DNA from: Lunularia cruciata
Taxonomy: Eukaryota; Streptophyta; Marchantiopsida; Lunulariales; Lunulariaceae
Assembly: GCA_948567375.1 (NCBI GenBank)
Contig: OX419757.1
Location: forward strand, 16,940,974-17,004,973
Direction of reading: 5' to 3'
Length of the DNA stretch: 64,000 nucleotides
Numbering within the stretch: position 1 is the first letter of the stretch; every line of letters begins with the position of its first letter. This document shows positions 10,346-22,870 of the stretch, one piece after another. The position numbers were made by a program, and so were the translations under genes. The notes beneath the pieces were generated by a model, which had not been told where the DNA came from, did no database searches, and saw nothing but the letters and a program-made list of their open reading frames with translations.

Positions 10346-13300
10346 TCACCACAAATGTTGAAGGTCTAGAAGGTATCATACCCAACTTCTTCATCAACCT
10401 CTCTATTATGGCATTCATTGTAGGTCCTCCATCAATAGGTGCATCCTTGATGTTGTAACCATTCACTCTTACATCAATCTTGGAAGTATATTCACAAGCC
10501 TTTCATGGTGTTGATTTGGCATCCACCATCCCCATTGATATTGAAGTTTTCTCTTTTGTTTTCTTCATCATCTTGTTCCTTGTAGAGATCCAACCCCCTC
10601 TAAGCTCCCTTCTTAAGGTAGGGTTCAAAGCAATCAGTTAAACATTGTGATGTTAGCCTTATGACTACCAACATTCTCCAACACAATGTAGTTCTATTGT
10701 TGCTTTCAGATCAAGAAGTCCTCCATCCTCAACTTCTACCTTGTAGTCTTTGTTGTTGATGGTGTTGAGGTGCTAGTGTGAGTGCTCCTAGTAGGCATAA
10801 GATTATCCTTGCTAGGAGTAAATCTTTGCAAAGAGTGTATATCCTTTGCAAAATGAGCTCTCTTCTTTGCTTGTGCCAAAAGATCCAAATTAAGACCTTT
10901 GGAGTTTGAGCACTCCCCCTTCTCATACTTGCTCTCAACCACATCTACAGATGTTATCCTCTTACCTTTATTTGGATTAGGAGCCACTGGGGTTTCACTA
11001 CCTCCCTCTTTCTCTCTATTTTCTCCCTCATAACCCTTTCTTCCATGGTAAGTAGAATTTGGGCAATTCTTTTGGATGTGACCTCTTCCTCCACAATAAA
11101 ATAACTTTTATCATTGAATTTTTTGGTTGGTTGGCCTCTTCTACATTGATAGCTTCCATAATTCCTAGGCACTCTCCCCAAATATTGATCCACTTCTCTA
11201 TTCTCCCATAGTTACACTATATTGATCTTGAGATCTGTAAGTTGTTCTATGATGGTTTGAAGTGGATCTTTGGTAGAGGTGCAAGAACTGGAACAACTAC
11301 TACTTGTGATGCAACCCTTGCCACCAAAGTATCAAAATTTCCATCATACTTGTAGCCTTGAGAAGGATGCACAACCTCCTACATCACCAAATCACTCTCA
11401 TCCCCTTCCAAACCCTCTTCCATATATATATTACAATCTTGATAGTTTCAACCTTGGAAGATGGTTTCTCATATCTTACCTTACTTTTAATCTATACTCT
11501 CAACACTCCCACCAAATTCTTGGTGAGCATGGTTCCTATGCCAATCATAGTAGTCTCCACATCATCTCCACTCTTCCTTAACACTATGTGAAACTTGGAT
11601 TCTAACTTCTCCACTCTTTTTGCATTAACTCTCACTTTCTCTCTATCTCCTTGCTTATGAAAGGTAATTTGACACATCAATCTCTCATAACACTAATATG
11701 GAAGAAGGTTCTCAATGAGTGCTACAGTCAAACTCTCCCAAGACTCTTCTTGCCCATCTCTCCTCTCTCACTTTGTTAGGAGTTAACTCAAGTTTGGAGT
11801 AACTCCAATTGGCCTGATTGTGATAGTAAGTCTAGGGTTGGACTACTATATGTGCGGGCTAGTAGGAGCTCTTAGTGACACATTATTTGGATAATCAAAA
11901 ATGGGATTTTCATGTGTTTTTGTGGATGTAACCTCAATGAGATGAACCACATATTTTCTTGTGTAGGCCATGGTGAATGCTTAACCTGCATATTATTGAA
12001 TTGGATTTGCACATTTTTGGTATTTTGACTCATACTATGTAAGGGTTGCATCCTTAGACAAATTTGGTAATAATGAGATCCAATCATTCTTCCTCCTCTC
12101 ATTTTTTCCTATGCAAGCTCTCTTTAAGTCTCTCACAAAGGCCTTCATATCCTCTCCATCTTTGCCAAAGAAAACCTGAATTTTCTTCATCTCCTTACTA
12201 TCTTTCTCTTTTCTCTAAAAACATTTCTTTTCTCTCATTCTATAACTAATAGATTATGTACATGACTAACACTATTTGAGAGTAATCCAATCTAGGGAAC
12301 ACAAAAGGCTCAAGTCTCTTCAAGATTTCTATAGCAAGATCAAATCCTATAGTGCATATTAAGTTGAAAGATTATTGTCATTACTAATCTTGAGAACTAG
12401 CTGATAAGGTGATAGTTTCTCTATAGTTGTATTAATACTCTCTCTAAGATCTTTCACCAAAAAAATTTTTAGTCCACTACATTCATGTCCTTTTGGAAGT
12501 CCTTCCACTCCACAAATCTCACACAACTCCTTGGTCTTAGATCTCTTCCCTCCCAATCTTGGTGAAGAAGGTCCAACATGCAATCCCAAGTCAAGTAAGC
12601 CTCTCCTTTCCCTAAATCTCTTGCTTCAAAGGTCAATGGACATGAGCTTGCCTTATGTCCCTTCTTTCCACATTAAAAGCACTAAGAATCACTCTTTCCT
12701 CCAAGAAGTATATGTTTTGGATCCTCTCAACACTCTCTTCAAACTCTATCTAAACTCTCTTTTCCTTAAATCAACCCTTTGAATCACCTCATAATATTGG
12801 GGAACTTTGCATAGCCTCAACTTCCACTCTTTGTGACCCTCTATGCTCCTAAGATGAGTTTAAACACTCAAACATGCTTGTGGTTGTTTTCACACTCCTC
12901 ATGCATGAGATCTCAACTCTCCAGAATTGACCCTTCACAATGTCATTCAATTCTCTCAATTGGTATGTCATAGTTCTTTGAAATTTTCAGATTTGAGCAA
13001 CACATTAGGGAATCTTCCCTTGCAAAATTTCAGATATTTTCATCCAACCATTTGGCCTAGACACCTTTCTATTCAGCACACATCTTCTAGATTTGGTTTG
13101 AAAACCACCTCCCTCACTTCAAAACTTTATAAATCTTTCTACATAAATGATATCTCTCTAATTTTTAACCCAAGAGGTCACTTATCTACCACTAACTTTT
13201 CTTGGAAAGTTTCAAAGCAATCAAATTCAAGATGTAGAAATGGTAAACTTTGTGAAAATTCCTATATAGCATGCAATTTCAAGAGTCATTTACACTATCA

Positions 13301-14377
13301 ACTTCCAAAAATTCTAGTTTATTGTATGTACTAGCTCTCATAATAATTTCAAGTGTGATAATTGAAAAATAGCTCAAGCTATCATGTGTATGAATTCCAA
13401 GTCTAAATAATAAACTTTAAGTTTTGCCCAAATTGACCATAATCTCCAAAACTTTGCACTCCGTCTCCCACAATGTCTCCAAATCCTCTCATGTGTATAA
13501 GATGTATAAAATTATCTCAAAGACATCAAAATGAACTACAAGGTACACAAATGGGTCTTGGTTCTCCAACATAATTTTAGCACTCTCCTCCTCTAATTTT
13601 CTCTCCAAGAGAGCTCTCATAGCCTCTTTTTGAATATAGAATTGAATGCAAAACATTTTCTTACTTTCTAGAGAGATCTTGGCAATGGAATCAAAAATGT
13701 GAGCCACCCTATCTCTCACTCAGGAAAAAACTCTGATGGCTATTATGGGTAGTGCACCATGGACTAAGAAGGTAAGGAACACCAACTCCATCATACTCCT
13801 CCAAGGCTAACACTCCAAGATTTAAACCATTACTCACTAGAGAACTCAATGAAAGAGAGATAGTTATAAATGAAAGGATGATGAGTACTTCCTCACCCCT
13901 AGTTTATATATTTGTGAAATAGTTACACATCAAAGTTACTAATTATTATAGTAACTCAAGTTACTAGGCTAAAAGTCAAAACTCTAAAATAGTATCTATA
14001 CTCATGAGAATATTCCCCTAAGCATATGGTCTTATCTTGACCCAATCACTAAATCAAGGATTCCTTCACATAGGCTATCCTTGGACTATAGAAGAATCTG
14101 AAGCAAAAAGACTTGTGGGTCCAAGAGTTCTCAACTCTTTCCTCAAAGCCAAACATCTAGAAATAATACCAAGTCAATACATTAGAATTCAAAATAGTGG
14201 TGTTCATCTTTTCTACTTTCTCTAAAGTAAGGTCCCCTCTATCTTAATGATGACTAAATTTAGCTAATCATGACTAACATAGAACCATCCTTTATATCTA
14301 TATAAATAATATCTCTCAAATACTTGTACTACCAAACTAAATATCACCATAGCACATACACGCACAAATAGTGTTAT
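10346..14377 (-). mobile_element. Family 1 copy c: 5' half (LTR, leader ORF, gag, protease start), minus
   Basis: Read on the minus strand: LTR 14377-13698, leader ORF with acidic start at 13719-13489, zinc knuckle segment about 12710-12359, gag about 12180-10740, then a retropepsin start at about 10500-10360 (VNGYNIKDAPIDGGP; the usual D-T/S-G is degraded to D-G-G). It stops at 10346 against family 3 gag. All frames carry stops. Gag shows the SGGF-like loss of its knuckle by frameshift near 11100. The truncation point lies in protease, close to where the neighbouring plus copy begins. Confidence 0.85.
13698..14377 (-). repeat. LTR of family 1 copy c
   Basis: Reverse complement of the family 1 LTR, from TGTGAGCC at 13698 to GTGTTATG at 14377. 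A primer-like site (GGCAATGGAATCAAAAA on the plus strand) abuts its low end, so it is the 5' LTR of a minus-strand element. Confidence 0.85.
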
Positions 14378-14435
14378 GGAACAACCTATTCTTACCAATT
14401 ATACTATTAGTACATTGACACGGGGTTGTCACAAA

Positions 14436-15920
14436 GAGGTTGATGAAAAAGTTCAGTATTATACAATCTAGATCTGCAAGATTTATGGTGCGCATGGCAA
14501 AGAAGCAACAAGTTCAGATGGTGGGTGTGATGGACAAGGTGATAGTATTAGTTATGGGAGTTCAAAATCTCATGACTTTCCAATTCTTGAAAGATTCAAG
14601 CTATGATTTGCTACTTGAGAAGTCATGGTTGAGAGTAGCTTGTACAAATGATTGGTGGCACATATTGTACTTGAGAAGTGGGCTATCAAAACATTGAGTT
14701 ACAGTTCCTATAATTAACACCACACACACTTCATCTTCAAATATGCCATCTTCTGATTATAGAGAATCAGATTCAAAAGAAGGAGCTTTGGGTATGAATA
14801 AAAGCATGAAGGAAGAGACCTCATTAGAGAAGGATGACTTTAAATTTGATTCAGATATGTATTCCTTGTGTGCCATGGATTTTTTACCTAAGGTAGGGGT
14901 TTTGAGGGACCTTGATAAATCCCCATTGAAACTTCAAAAGATAGAGAGAAGACTATTTACCTTCAAGTATAGTCCAAATGTTACCAAGGAGGAGAAGGTA
15001 AGAGATGAGGAGATTTTATGCAAGTTCATCCATGTATTTGATTTTGACTACAAGGATCTCAAGAAAGTAACCTTGGAGGAACACTAGAGAGAGGTAAAAA
15101 TCACATGCAAGACCTATTCACCAAAAGCAACATGGCATTAGCCAACCAATAGCTTTGATTGTGAAGGAGGAGATTGATAAACTCAAGGAGACTAGGTTTA
15201 TCTTTGAGATGGAGAATTCAGAATATGTATCTCTAATTGTGATTGTGAAGAAGAATGGTAAGCTTTGGGTATGTCTTGATTACAAGAAGCTCAATGTTAT
15301 TACCAAGAGGTACTACTACTCTTTACCATTTATTGATGAGATCTTGGAGAAGGTTGTGACTCATGAGAGATACAATTTGGAGAGGGTCATAATGAGTATA
15401 ACCAAATCAAGATTTCACTAAAGCATCAACAACTCACCACATTCAATATACCTTGGGAGACTTATGCTTTCAAAGTTATACCTTTTGGACTTTATAATGC
15501 TCCAACCACATTTCAGTGGTTCATGAACAAGGTATTTGAACCTTTGATTAAGAAATTTATGAGAGACTTCATTGATGACTTTTATGTTTATGGGAGCAAG
15601 GAGGAACACTTTGAGCACCTGATCAAGGTCTTGCAACACTTGGATGAGGTAAATTCATCACTCAACCCAAAGAAGTGCATCTTTGGTTATGGAAAATAAT
15701 TTTGGGGCATATCATTTCCAAGGATGGAATAGGAGTGGATCTTGATAACATAAGAAAAATCTCAAAGATTCTGTTCCCTTCAAGCTTGACAAAGTTACAC
15801 CAATTTTTAGGGATGTTTGGGTATTATAGAAAATTCATCTTCTTATTTACCAATAAGACTTATGCATTGAACATTCACATGAAGAAGGATGAGGATACAT
15901 GGTGATTTTGGGACAAGGAG
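14436..15920 (+). pseudogene. Family 1 protease remnant and reverse transcriptase
   Basis: 14436-14700 is the back half of the aspartic protease (FLKDSSYDLLLEKSWLR is the typical DLLLG.W.. end). 14743-15087 is an acidic linker. Reverse transcriptase starts near 15150: KEEIDKLKETRFIFEM, then KKNGKLWVCLDYKKLNVIT, and the catalytic-site box reads FIDDF at 15568-15582, keeping both Asp. Stops and frameshifts occur around 15419, 15640 and 15900. Order and motifs are those of Ty3/gypsy pol. Confidence 0.85.
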
Positions 15921-17765
15921 GCTCTTGCAACCTTTGAAGAGCTCCAAAAATCCCTTATTATGGCTCCAATTCTTGCTAAACTTGATTGGAGTAAGCCTTT
16001 CATCCTTTATATTGATATTTTCAATGTAGCTATAAGATGCACTCTTATTCAACTAGACCTATATGTGCATGATCATCTTATAGCTTATGCTAGTAGAAAA
16101 ATGGTCTCAATGGAGAAAAAAATATTCAATCATAGAAAGAGAACGGTTTGTAGTGAGTTTTGGTCTCAAGAAGTTTCAACACTAATTAATTGGAGGAAAA
16201 GCCACACTTTCCATAGATTACAAGGCTTTGAAGTACATCTTGAACAAGCCTAATGTGGAAGAGAGTCTAGGTAAGTGGATAATACTCTTGTTTGAGTATG
16301 ATTATGCTATTATTATATTACTAGGATAGACCAAGGAAGAAACATACAAATGTTGATTTGTTATCTAGAGCTTATGACCATGATGGAGTTGAACTAGTGG
16401 ATGATTCCTTCTTGAATAAAGAGCTCATGACAATCTCAATCACTCAAGAAGTTCCAATGGAGTACAAAGAGATCATGGACTTTATTACAAAAGGTAACTA
16501 TCCAAATGGGACGCATGTTAAGGAGAGGAGTGCTCTTGCAACAAGACATAAAATAGTGGAGGATATATTTTTTCACCAAGCAGCAGATGTTCTACTTCAA
16601 AGAGGAATGGATAAGGAGGAGTCTATCCTACTCATGAAGGATTTTCATGATGGTTTGTTGTGTAGAGGTCACTTTGCATGAAAGATGATTGCTTTCAAGA
16701 TTCTAGATATATAGGTTATCACTGGACGGGGATTTTCAAATATGGTCTTGATTATTGTAAACCTTGTAATTTTTATCAAGCCTTTTCTAGAAATTCTACC
16801 TCCATTCTACCTCTTAGGTCAATTCCATTACTATAACCTGTTGAGAAATAGAGAATTGACTTTGTAGATCCTCTCAATAGAACCTCAAGGAACAATTGAT
16901 ATATTTTGGTAGTTATTGATTACCTTACCAAGTGGGTTGAGTGTAAACCATTGAGAGGCAAGAATAAAGATGAAGTTGGTAAATTTCTTTATGAATGCAT
17001 CATTTCTAGGTTTGTTTATCTTTTGGAGTTTTGGATAGAGGAGGAAATTTCACAAAAATCATCATTATAGCCATGCTACAACATTTCTCTATCACACATA
17101 GAGTGATAATATCCTTTAAGCCAAAATTCAATGGCTTGGCTGAGAGAAAAAATCAAACCTTGTGCATGATGTTGGCCAAATATGCAAAAATAGAAAATGC
17201 TAAACATCACTAAGATAAGAAGATTTATGCAGTTCTATGGGAGAATAGGACAACCATGAAGACATCCACTAGATACTCTCCATTTCCTTTGGTATATGGT
17301 ATTGCATCTACTTTAGCTATTCACTTTGATCTTTCTACTTTTTAAACCGTTCATAGGAAATTGTAGAAGGCACAATGAAGTGATGCAAAGAATTCTAGAA
17401 AGGATCAACTCATGGAATTGGAAGGGGCAAGAGCAATTGCTATGGTTTGATTGAAACAACTCCAAAGGAAACAAAAAGGAGAGCTATGACAAGAGGCAAG
17501 GCAAGAACAAGATAGAGCACTTCAAGGAGGTGATTGGGTAATGTTGTTTTGATTCTATTTGATTCAAGAGATTGCAAAAGAAGTTCTTGCTTAAGTATCT
17601 TGGACCTTTCATTGTAAAGAAGGTATGCGGAAATTACACCTATGATCTCAAGGAATTGGGACGAAGACATTTTGATAAGATTAACTATGATAAGTTGAAG
17701 TTGTATCATAGAAGGTAAAGGGACCTTCACTTTGAGGACAAAGTGAAATCTCAATCCATGGTAAA
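15921..17765 (+). pseudogene. Family 1 RNase H and integrase
   Basis: The RNase H start is at about 15960 (KPFILYIDIFNVAIRCTLIQ). The integrase zinc-binding part is at about 16690-16800 and its core at about 16860-17180, including DRGGNFTKIIII and HRVIISFKPKFNGLAER, which hold the second Asp and the Glu of the triad. A basic tail runs to about 17740. Many stops. A GAGG-rich stretch before 17766 may be the remnant polypurine tract. Confidence 0.8.
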
Positions 17766-18155
17766 TGTAACATCCATTGGTACATGTATACTTTATTCAA
17801 GTATTTAGTTTGGTATTTTAAGTAATTGAAATTATTTTTTATATGCAATTTAAATAAGCTTCTATATTAGTCATGTTACTAATTACTCTATACTATGGTA
17901 ATTAGTAACTTTGGTGTGTAACTATTTCACAAGTATATAAACTTGGGGTGAGGAAGTATTCATTATCCTTTCATTTGCAACTCTTTCTCTCACAATAAAA
18001 TCTCTATTGAGTTATGGTTCAATTCTTGGAGGTGCTTTGGAGTTCTAGCCTTGAAAGAGAGTGATGGAATTTGGTTCTTTGCCTTCTTATTCCACGGTGC
18101 ACTACTCTAATAACCATCAGAGGTTCATCTTGAGTGAGAGATAGACCAAATCACA
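17766..18155 (+). repeat. 3' LTR of family 1 copy d, shortened
   Basis: TGTAACATCC to AATCACA. It keeps the LTR ends and the TATA-like GTATATAAACTTGG (17933) but lacks about 300 bp of the middle compared with 7952-8641. Confidence 0.8.
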
Positions 18156-18362
18156 ATACTACAACAAAATATCCTCTAGAACTCCCAGAGAACTCCATCA
18201 GGATGATGTACTCCAAACCGTAACCGTAACCACCAAATACCACCACCAACCAAACACCACTCACTAATGTAACTCTAACAATGACAACTACACTAGGGGA
18301 AAGGGTTGCTGGGTTTTAGGGTTTATGGTTTTACCTAAACCCTAACATGCACCCTCATGGTC
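18156..18362 (-). repeat. Family 3 LTR fragment (minus), left of the DNA transposon
   Basis: Reverse complement matches the family 3 LTR at 9900-10100 and 54240-54470 (for example CCTTTCCCCTAGTGTAG and ACATTAGTGAGTGGTG). It ends at CATGGTCT; the same LTR continues at about 27640. Confidence 0.7.
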
Positions 18363-18789
18363 TATAAATAGACCTCTTTATTTGTGGCTTTTTTAGTAGA
18401 AATGTCACATTTAGCTACATATAACTTTGATGCGATGCAACATTTAAGTGAAACATCCTACATAGAAAATTAAAGTAGCACATCCTAATATGTTTTTTAT
18501 CACAATCCCAAAACCCCAAACCCTGCTCCAAAATTTTCTTTTCTTTAAAATAGTAGAAATACACTTGGTTATTGATCATTCTCCTGTAATATTGTGCTCC
18601 ACTCCATTCAAGAAGGAACATTGTTTGTAGTTTGGCGTCAAAATCTATGAGCTTGATATTGAGACAAAGGTAATGATGTTAATCTCTTTCATGTTTTGCA
18701 TTCATTTTGGCCGTGAGGAGATAATTGGCAAAAAATACGGTTGGACAACAAACATCATGTATTTTAAGAAACCATTTTGTGCGGACATA

Positions 18790-20733
18790 TATTGTAAACA
18801 CATGGAGACCCAACATCCCTAACATTGGAAGGACTATTTGGCACTCAAAAATTGCAAGAAGGAAATTTTTTTGATGAAAATGCTCTTGCTGTTTTCCACA
18901 ACACCATCAAATTGCACTTTGGTGGTTCACATGCTTCCATTCATTTGTTTGTGGACAAGGATATTATCAATGTTATCATTGGCAAATTGTTTTATGAGCA
19001 AGATGATGGTAATAACACTAGTAAGAAGCATGCTCTTAGTATCTTTGAAGATGTCTTAGATGAATTGGAAGCCATGGACGGAAATGGAGCTGATGTCACT
19101 GTATTGAGATACTGGATTAGATTGATGAATCTTGTTCAATTTTACCTCATTTCTAATTATATCAACATGGGAGTGTCCTTTCAAATGGCTGCACAAATTC
19201 TGAGGATGACGAAAGAGCAAATTGGCTTAGCATCTCTTGGCTCTCTCTCTGATGGAAAATTGTTGCGTATGCCAGATATGTGTGTGCCTTAAACCTTCAA
19301 TCAATGTTGGATCTGCTCAAACGGGTGTGGACATTTCCCATTGCGAAGGACATGTCTACTCACATGACCACCTAATACCTTGATGTTCACATCAGATTGC
19401 AATGGAAAGGTGATATCTTTAACTACCATTGCTTGCAATCCTGATGCTCACTCAACATGCATTAGAGAATATATATTTGCATGTTGTCAAAGCTCTGAAT
19501 GTGATCATACCGGGCTGGAAGAATATGATGGTTTCAATTTCTACTGATGGAAAATGCAAGATGAAAAGGTGCATCCAAGGTGTGGCGACTCACTTTGAGC
19601 ACGCTACTTTACTTGGTTTTACCACATTTGGTGTGGTTTGCACCAGCTTGACCTTCAACGTCAATGATTCTTCATGTTTTTGATAGGAAAGGAGTTCTAT
19701 TGCAAGCTCACAATGTTGATCACATATTTTCACAAGCAGAAAAAGATACTGGGAGTTGAAATTGGAGCCCCCAACTATTGCTAAAACTTGCTAGGAGTCT
19801 ATGAGGAAGGTTGCATCCTGGTTCAAGAAGTATTGCATGGAGGTTATGGGATATTTGGATGGAAGAAGCCTGCCATGGTGCCCAATTCATCTTGGTGGAT
19901 TGTGATGATATTCATTGAGAAAATCTCATCTGAGGTGATAGTAACATTTTGCAACCTCAAAGGGCTTACAACCTTAGTGTCACAGCAGCATAAAGCATTG
20001 CAAAATTTGCATCGTACTTATATATGTTGGTTCAATGCGGTTGCCACTATTTGCTATAGAGGCAAACACGGCCGATTTAGAAGTTTCCATTGTCTTCAAT
20101 GATCATGTGTATTCATTGCTACTTTCCCCTATCAAGGCAATGCTCAAAGACCTTGGTGGGCTTGTGATCAACAAGTTGGAAGCAATTGACAATGAAACCA
20201 TGGTGGCACTTCTACAAGATCTTGTTGACTACATAGTCAATCTGATCGTAGGCATGATTTCTAATGTTCTTGAGCGTGACTTGTCAAATGATGCTGCCAA
20301 AGAGATGCCTCTTGTACTTCCACATCAATTGGTACCACTTTGAGTTCAAGAATTTGCTAATATTGTGAAGGTTCACATCTGTTGCTTGTAGCATAACTGG
20401 TTGTTGGCAAAGATTGATGAGATCTAGCAAGAGTTCCAAAACCTTTAGGCGGCATACCATTGTGATAGCAGCTTTAAGGTTGTCTTGGATAAGTGTGATC
20501 ATCAAACCTCTTTTGAAGGCATTTGGAAGCTGGCCCAAGATTGTTTCTTGCAACTATGTGAGTTTTGCGGTGGGCTTGCAATAGCATTTTTTGGCACGTC
20601 TACTATTAAGAGCAATTTCTCAATTGTCAAGTGGGAGAAAGATGATGCTCTAGCCTCTTTAAGTGACTTCTTGCTTGAAGGCATTCTTCATTCAAAACAG
20701 TTCAAGAAGTTGCAGGCCATTGAGTTTTATTAA
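18790..20733 (+). pseudogene. hAT-like transposase, broken
   Basis: An open frame of 155 codons at 18825-19292 (no family motif I recognise), then pieces in shifting frames: HIWCGLHQLDL at 19622-19656, a Tyr-Lys rich stretch near 19700, and a C-terminal segment 20485-20733 with FFGTSTIKSNFSIVKWEKDD followed by LSDFLLEGILHSKQFKKL. The WCGLHQLDL box and the S-x-S...FS pattern near the end resemble hAT-superfamily transposases, the latter their dimerisation region. At least five stops or shifts. Assignment to hAT is from memory of motif style, not from a search. Confidence 0.55.
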
Positions 20734-20904
20734 AAAAATATATGAATGTATGTGTCATTTTCTATGACTATCACATTTAACCGCATTTAAGTTTCCTTTG
20801 GGGCCACAATTAACTTATCCCTTGGGGTTTTAATGGGGATTTTGTTCTCATAGATTTTTGGTTTGGCAAGGAATGTCTTTGGGTTGTCATTGGTAGATAT
20901 CCTC

Positions 20905-21290
20905 TGTAACAATATGGAGTTTAACAACAAAGTTAGTAGGGCTAACGAAGTAGCAAATAAGACAAATTAGCCTAGAATATTCTGGAAGTATCTAGGAAGC
21001 TTCCTAGCTAGCTTAGCTTACATCTCAAGTCAGTAGCTTCTAGAAGCTTCCAACTAGCTTAGCTTGCATGCCAAGTAGGCGGCTTCTTGCAAAGCTTCTT
21101 GGTTAACTTGGCTTGCACTCTAAGAAAGCGGCTCAAGGAAGCTTCTTGAGAAGCTTCTCAAGGGCCTTGTATGCTACCTATAAATACCAAAGCCAAAGGT
21201 CATACTAGGCATTTGGAGTTTTCACTCATTCAAGTGTCCTAATGTGAGCTTCCATTCTCCTATTTCTCTCCTTGATCATGGTCTTTTATA
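20905..21290 (+). repeat. 5' LTR of the chromovirus
   Basis: 386 bp. Contains a cluster of AAGCTTC/GAAGCTT inverted motifs (for example near 20995 and 21045) and a TATA-like CTATAAATACC at about 21178. Highly similar to 26093-26492. Confidence 0.9.
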
Positions 21291-21306
21291 TTGGTATCAA
21301 AGCAGG
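21291..21306 (+). other. Primer binding site (initiator-Met type)
   Basis: TTGGTATCAAAGCAGG directly after the LTR. TGGTATCA is the standard complement of the plant initiator Met-tRNA 3' end. Confidence 0.85.
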
Positions 21307-21659
21307 AATGGGATGGATGGAATTCATGGACCACCAAATCCACTTTTGCCAAACCATTGGGATCTTTATGTCTAGATCTTACCCAAGCATCATTTCACAC
21401 AATTCATCACCTTGCGCTTTGGGCCGGATTTTTTGCATATGATCACCTTGTCTGAGGAACCCTTGATACTTCTGGTTGTAACTTATGGAGAACGGTGGAC
21501 ATGCTACATCTATGTGTTGATCAATTAGATAAATTGGGAGTAGTGGGATAGAGTAGTAGCTATGGTGGCAATACCAAATGTTATCCTTGTAATGCAACAA
21601 CAAATTGATTGTTGGATCACCTTACTCGATTGTTGGATGAATGAGACCAGCAACGACGA

Positions 21660-22480
21660 GAACATATAGAGAGAGCGCCAATTCAAGATGGAGAAGATCG
21701 CATTTGATTTCCAAGACCCAAGTTGTTTGAAGGCAAGAATCTTCTATGCACAATGGAGAATTTTTTTTTTGACTGCAAACGTTACTTTGAAGCCACCAAT
21801 CTTCAAGATGAACGGAAATAGATTCTCTTGGCTTCTAGCCAATTGGATGGTGTGGCAAAACTTTGGTGGCAATTCCAAGTGGAGCGAGCTGAACGACAGA
21901 TTGTTGCACCAATTTTGACATGGGCAGAATTCAAGGATGTAATACTTGGTCAATTTCAAACTATAAATGCCACACGAGCCGCATGAGATAAATTGGCGGA
22001 GTTGAAGCAGATTGGCTCAATAAAGAGCTACATCACACAATTTTAGAACCTTGTCATGCAAATTCTAGATATACAAGAAGGTGAAGTTCTAGATCAATTT
22101 GTGTGGGGATTAAAGTCACGAACCAAATTGGAGGTAACCATGCGGGAACCACAAAACATTGAAGAAGCCATGCGATTGGCTGAGTGCTTTGATTCCTTGG
22201 TTGTGACAACTTGGTCTTGACCTCGACCTACACAAAGCTTACCAGTACACTACACAAGAGTTGAAGAACCAACACCAATGGAGATTGATGCTATCCAACA
22301 AAGACCACTTGGTATAGTAGATAAAGAAAGGTTGTGATAAAATGGAGGTTGTTTTTATTATCGCCAAGTTGGACATCACATAGCTGAATGTCCACTTAGG
22401 AATAGACAACCTCGACAAGTTGTCCAGATAGAGTTTGTGGAACAAAATGAACATGGAAACAAGGAATCATAGTAGGAGAT
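21660..22480 (+). pseudogene. Chromovirus gag
   Basis: Frame at 21688-21918 shows the gag core in shifted frames (FQDPSCLKAR, then KMNGNRFSWLLANWMVWQNF). Further on come the WAEFK and LKQIGSIKSY pieces. The zinc knuckle at about 22346-22390 reads CFYYRQVGHHIAECPL: the second Cys is Tyr, a single TGT to TAT change. At least three stops (21918, 21985, 22046). Confidence 0.85.
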
Positions 22481-22514
22481 TTTGAGCTACCTATTGGGAG
22501 CTTGATTAGTTCCA

Positions 22515-22870
22515 ATGGGATTGAAAGCTCGACCTATGCAAGTTTGCTTGCAAGGTACAATATTTAATTGGGGTTGTAGGATTTTGGTTGATTCTAGAAT
22601 TTCAAAGAATTGCATGTCTATGCAAGTAGCAAAGGAATTGGGTATTCTTATCAAGCCAATGATTGGAAGAAGATTGATGACGGGGATGGTAGAAAGTGTT
22701 CTGCATTCCGTACCTCACATCTTGTTACTTTTAAGATTGGGAAGGAGTGTTGGAGTGTATGAGGTTTGAATTGGCACCTCTATACTATGATGTCATTCTA
22801 GGACTACCTTGGCTTGAACGTCATAAGGTTCAATTTGATTGGACCCAATGACAAATTCAAGTACAACACC
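22515..22870 (+). pseudogene. Chromovirus protease
   Basis: MGLKARPMQVCLQGTI leads to ILVDSRISKNCMS: the active-site D-S-G is D-S-R here, a loss of the catalytic Gly. Frame shifts at about 22770 into LAPLYYDVILGLPWLERHKV, the standard protease end. Confidence 0.85.

Larger units (their letters stand above)
14390..18155 (+). mobile_element. Family 1 copy d: 3' half (protease to 3' LTR), plus
   Basis: Begins in protease (RLMKKFSIIQSRS at 14439) and runs through reverse transcriptase, RNase H, integrase and a 3' LTR (17766-18155). It has no gag and no 5' LTR. The about 60 bp of protease it shares with copy c are only about 70 percent alike by eye, so c and d appear to be separate old copies. 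The LTR here is short (390 bp) through internal loss. Confidence 0.85.

Noticed and set aside
18312-18345. Telomere-like TTTAGGG and CCCTAAA words.
   Set aside because: Only a few imperfect units; not an array.
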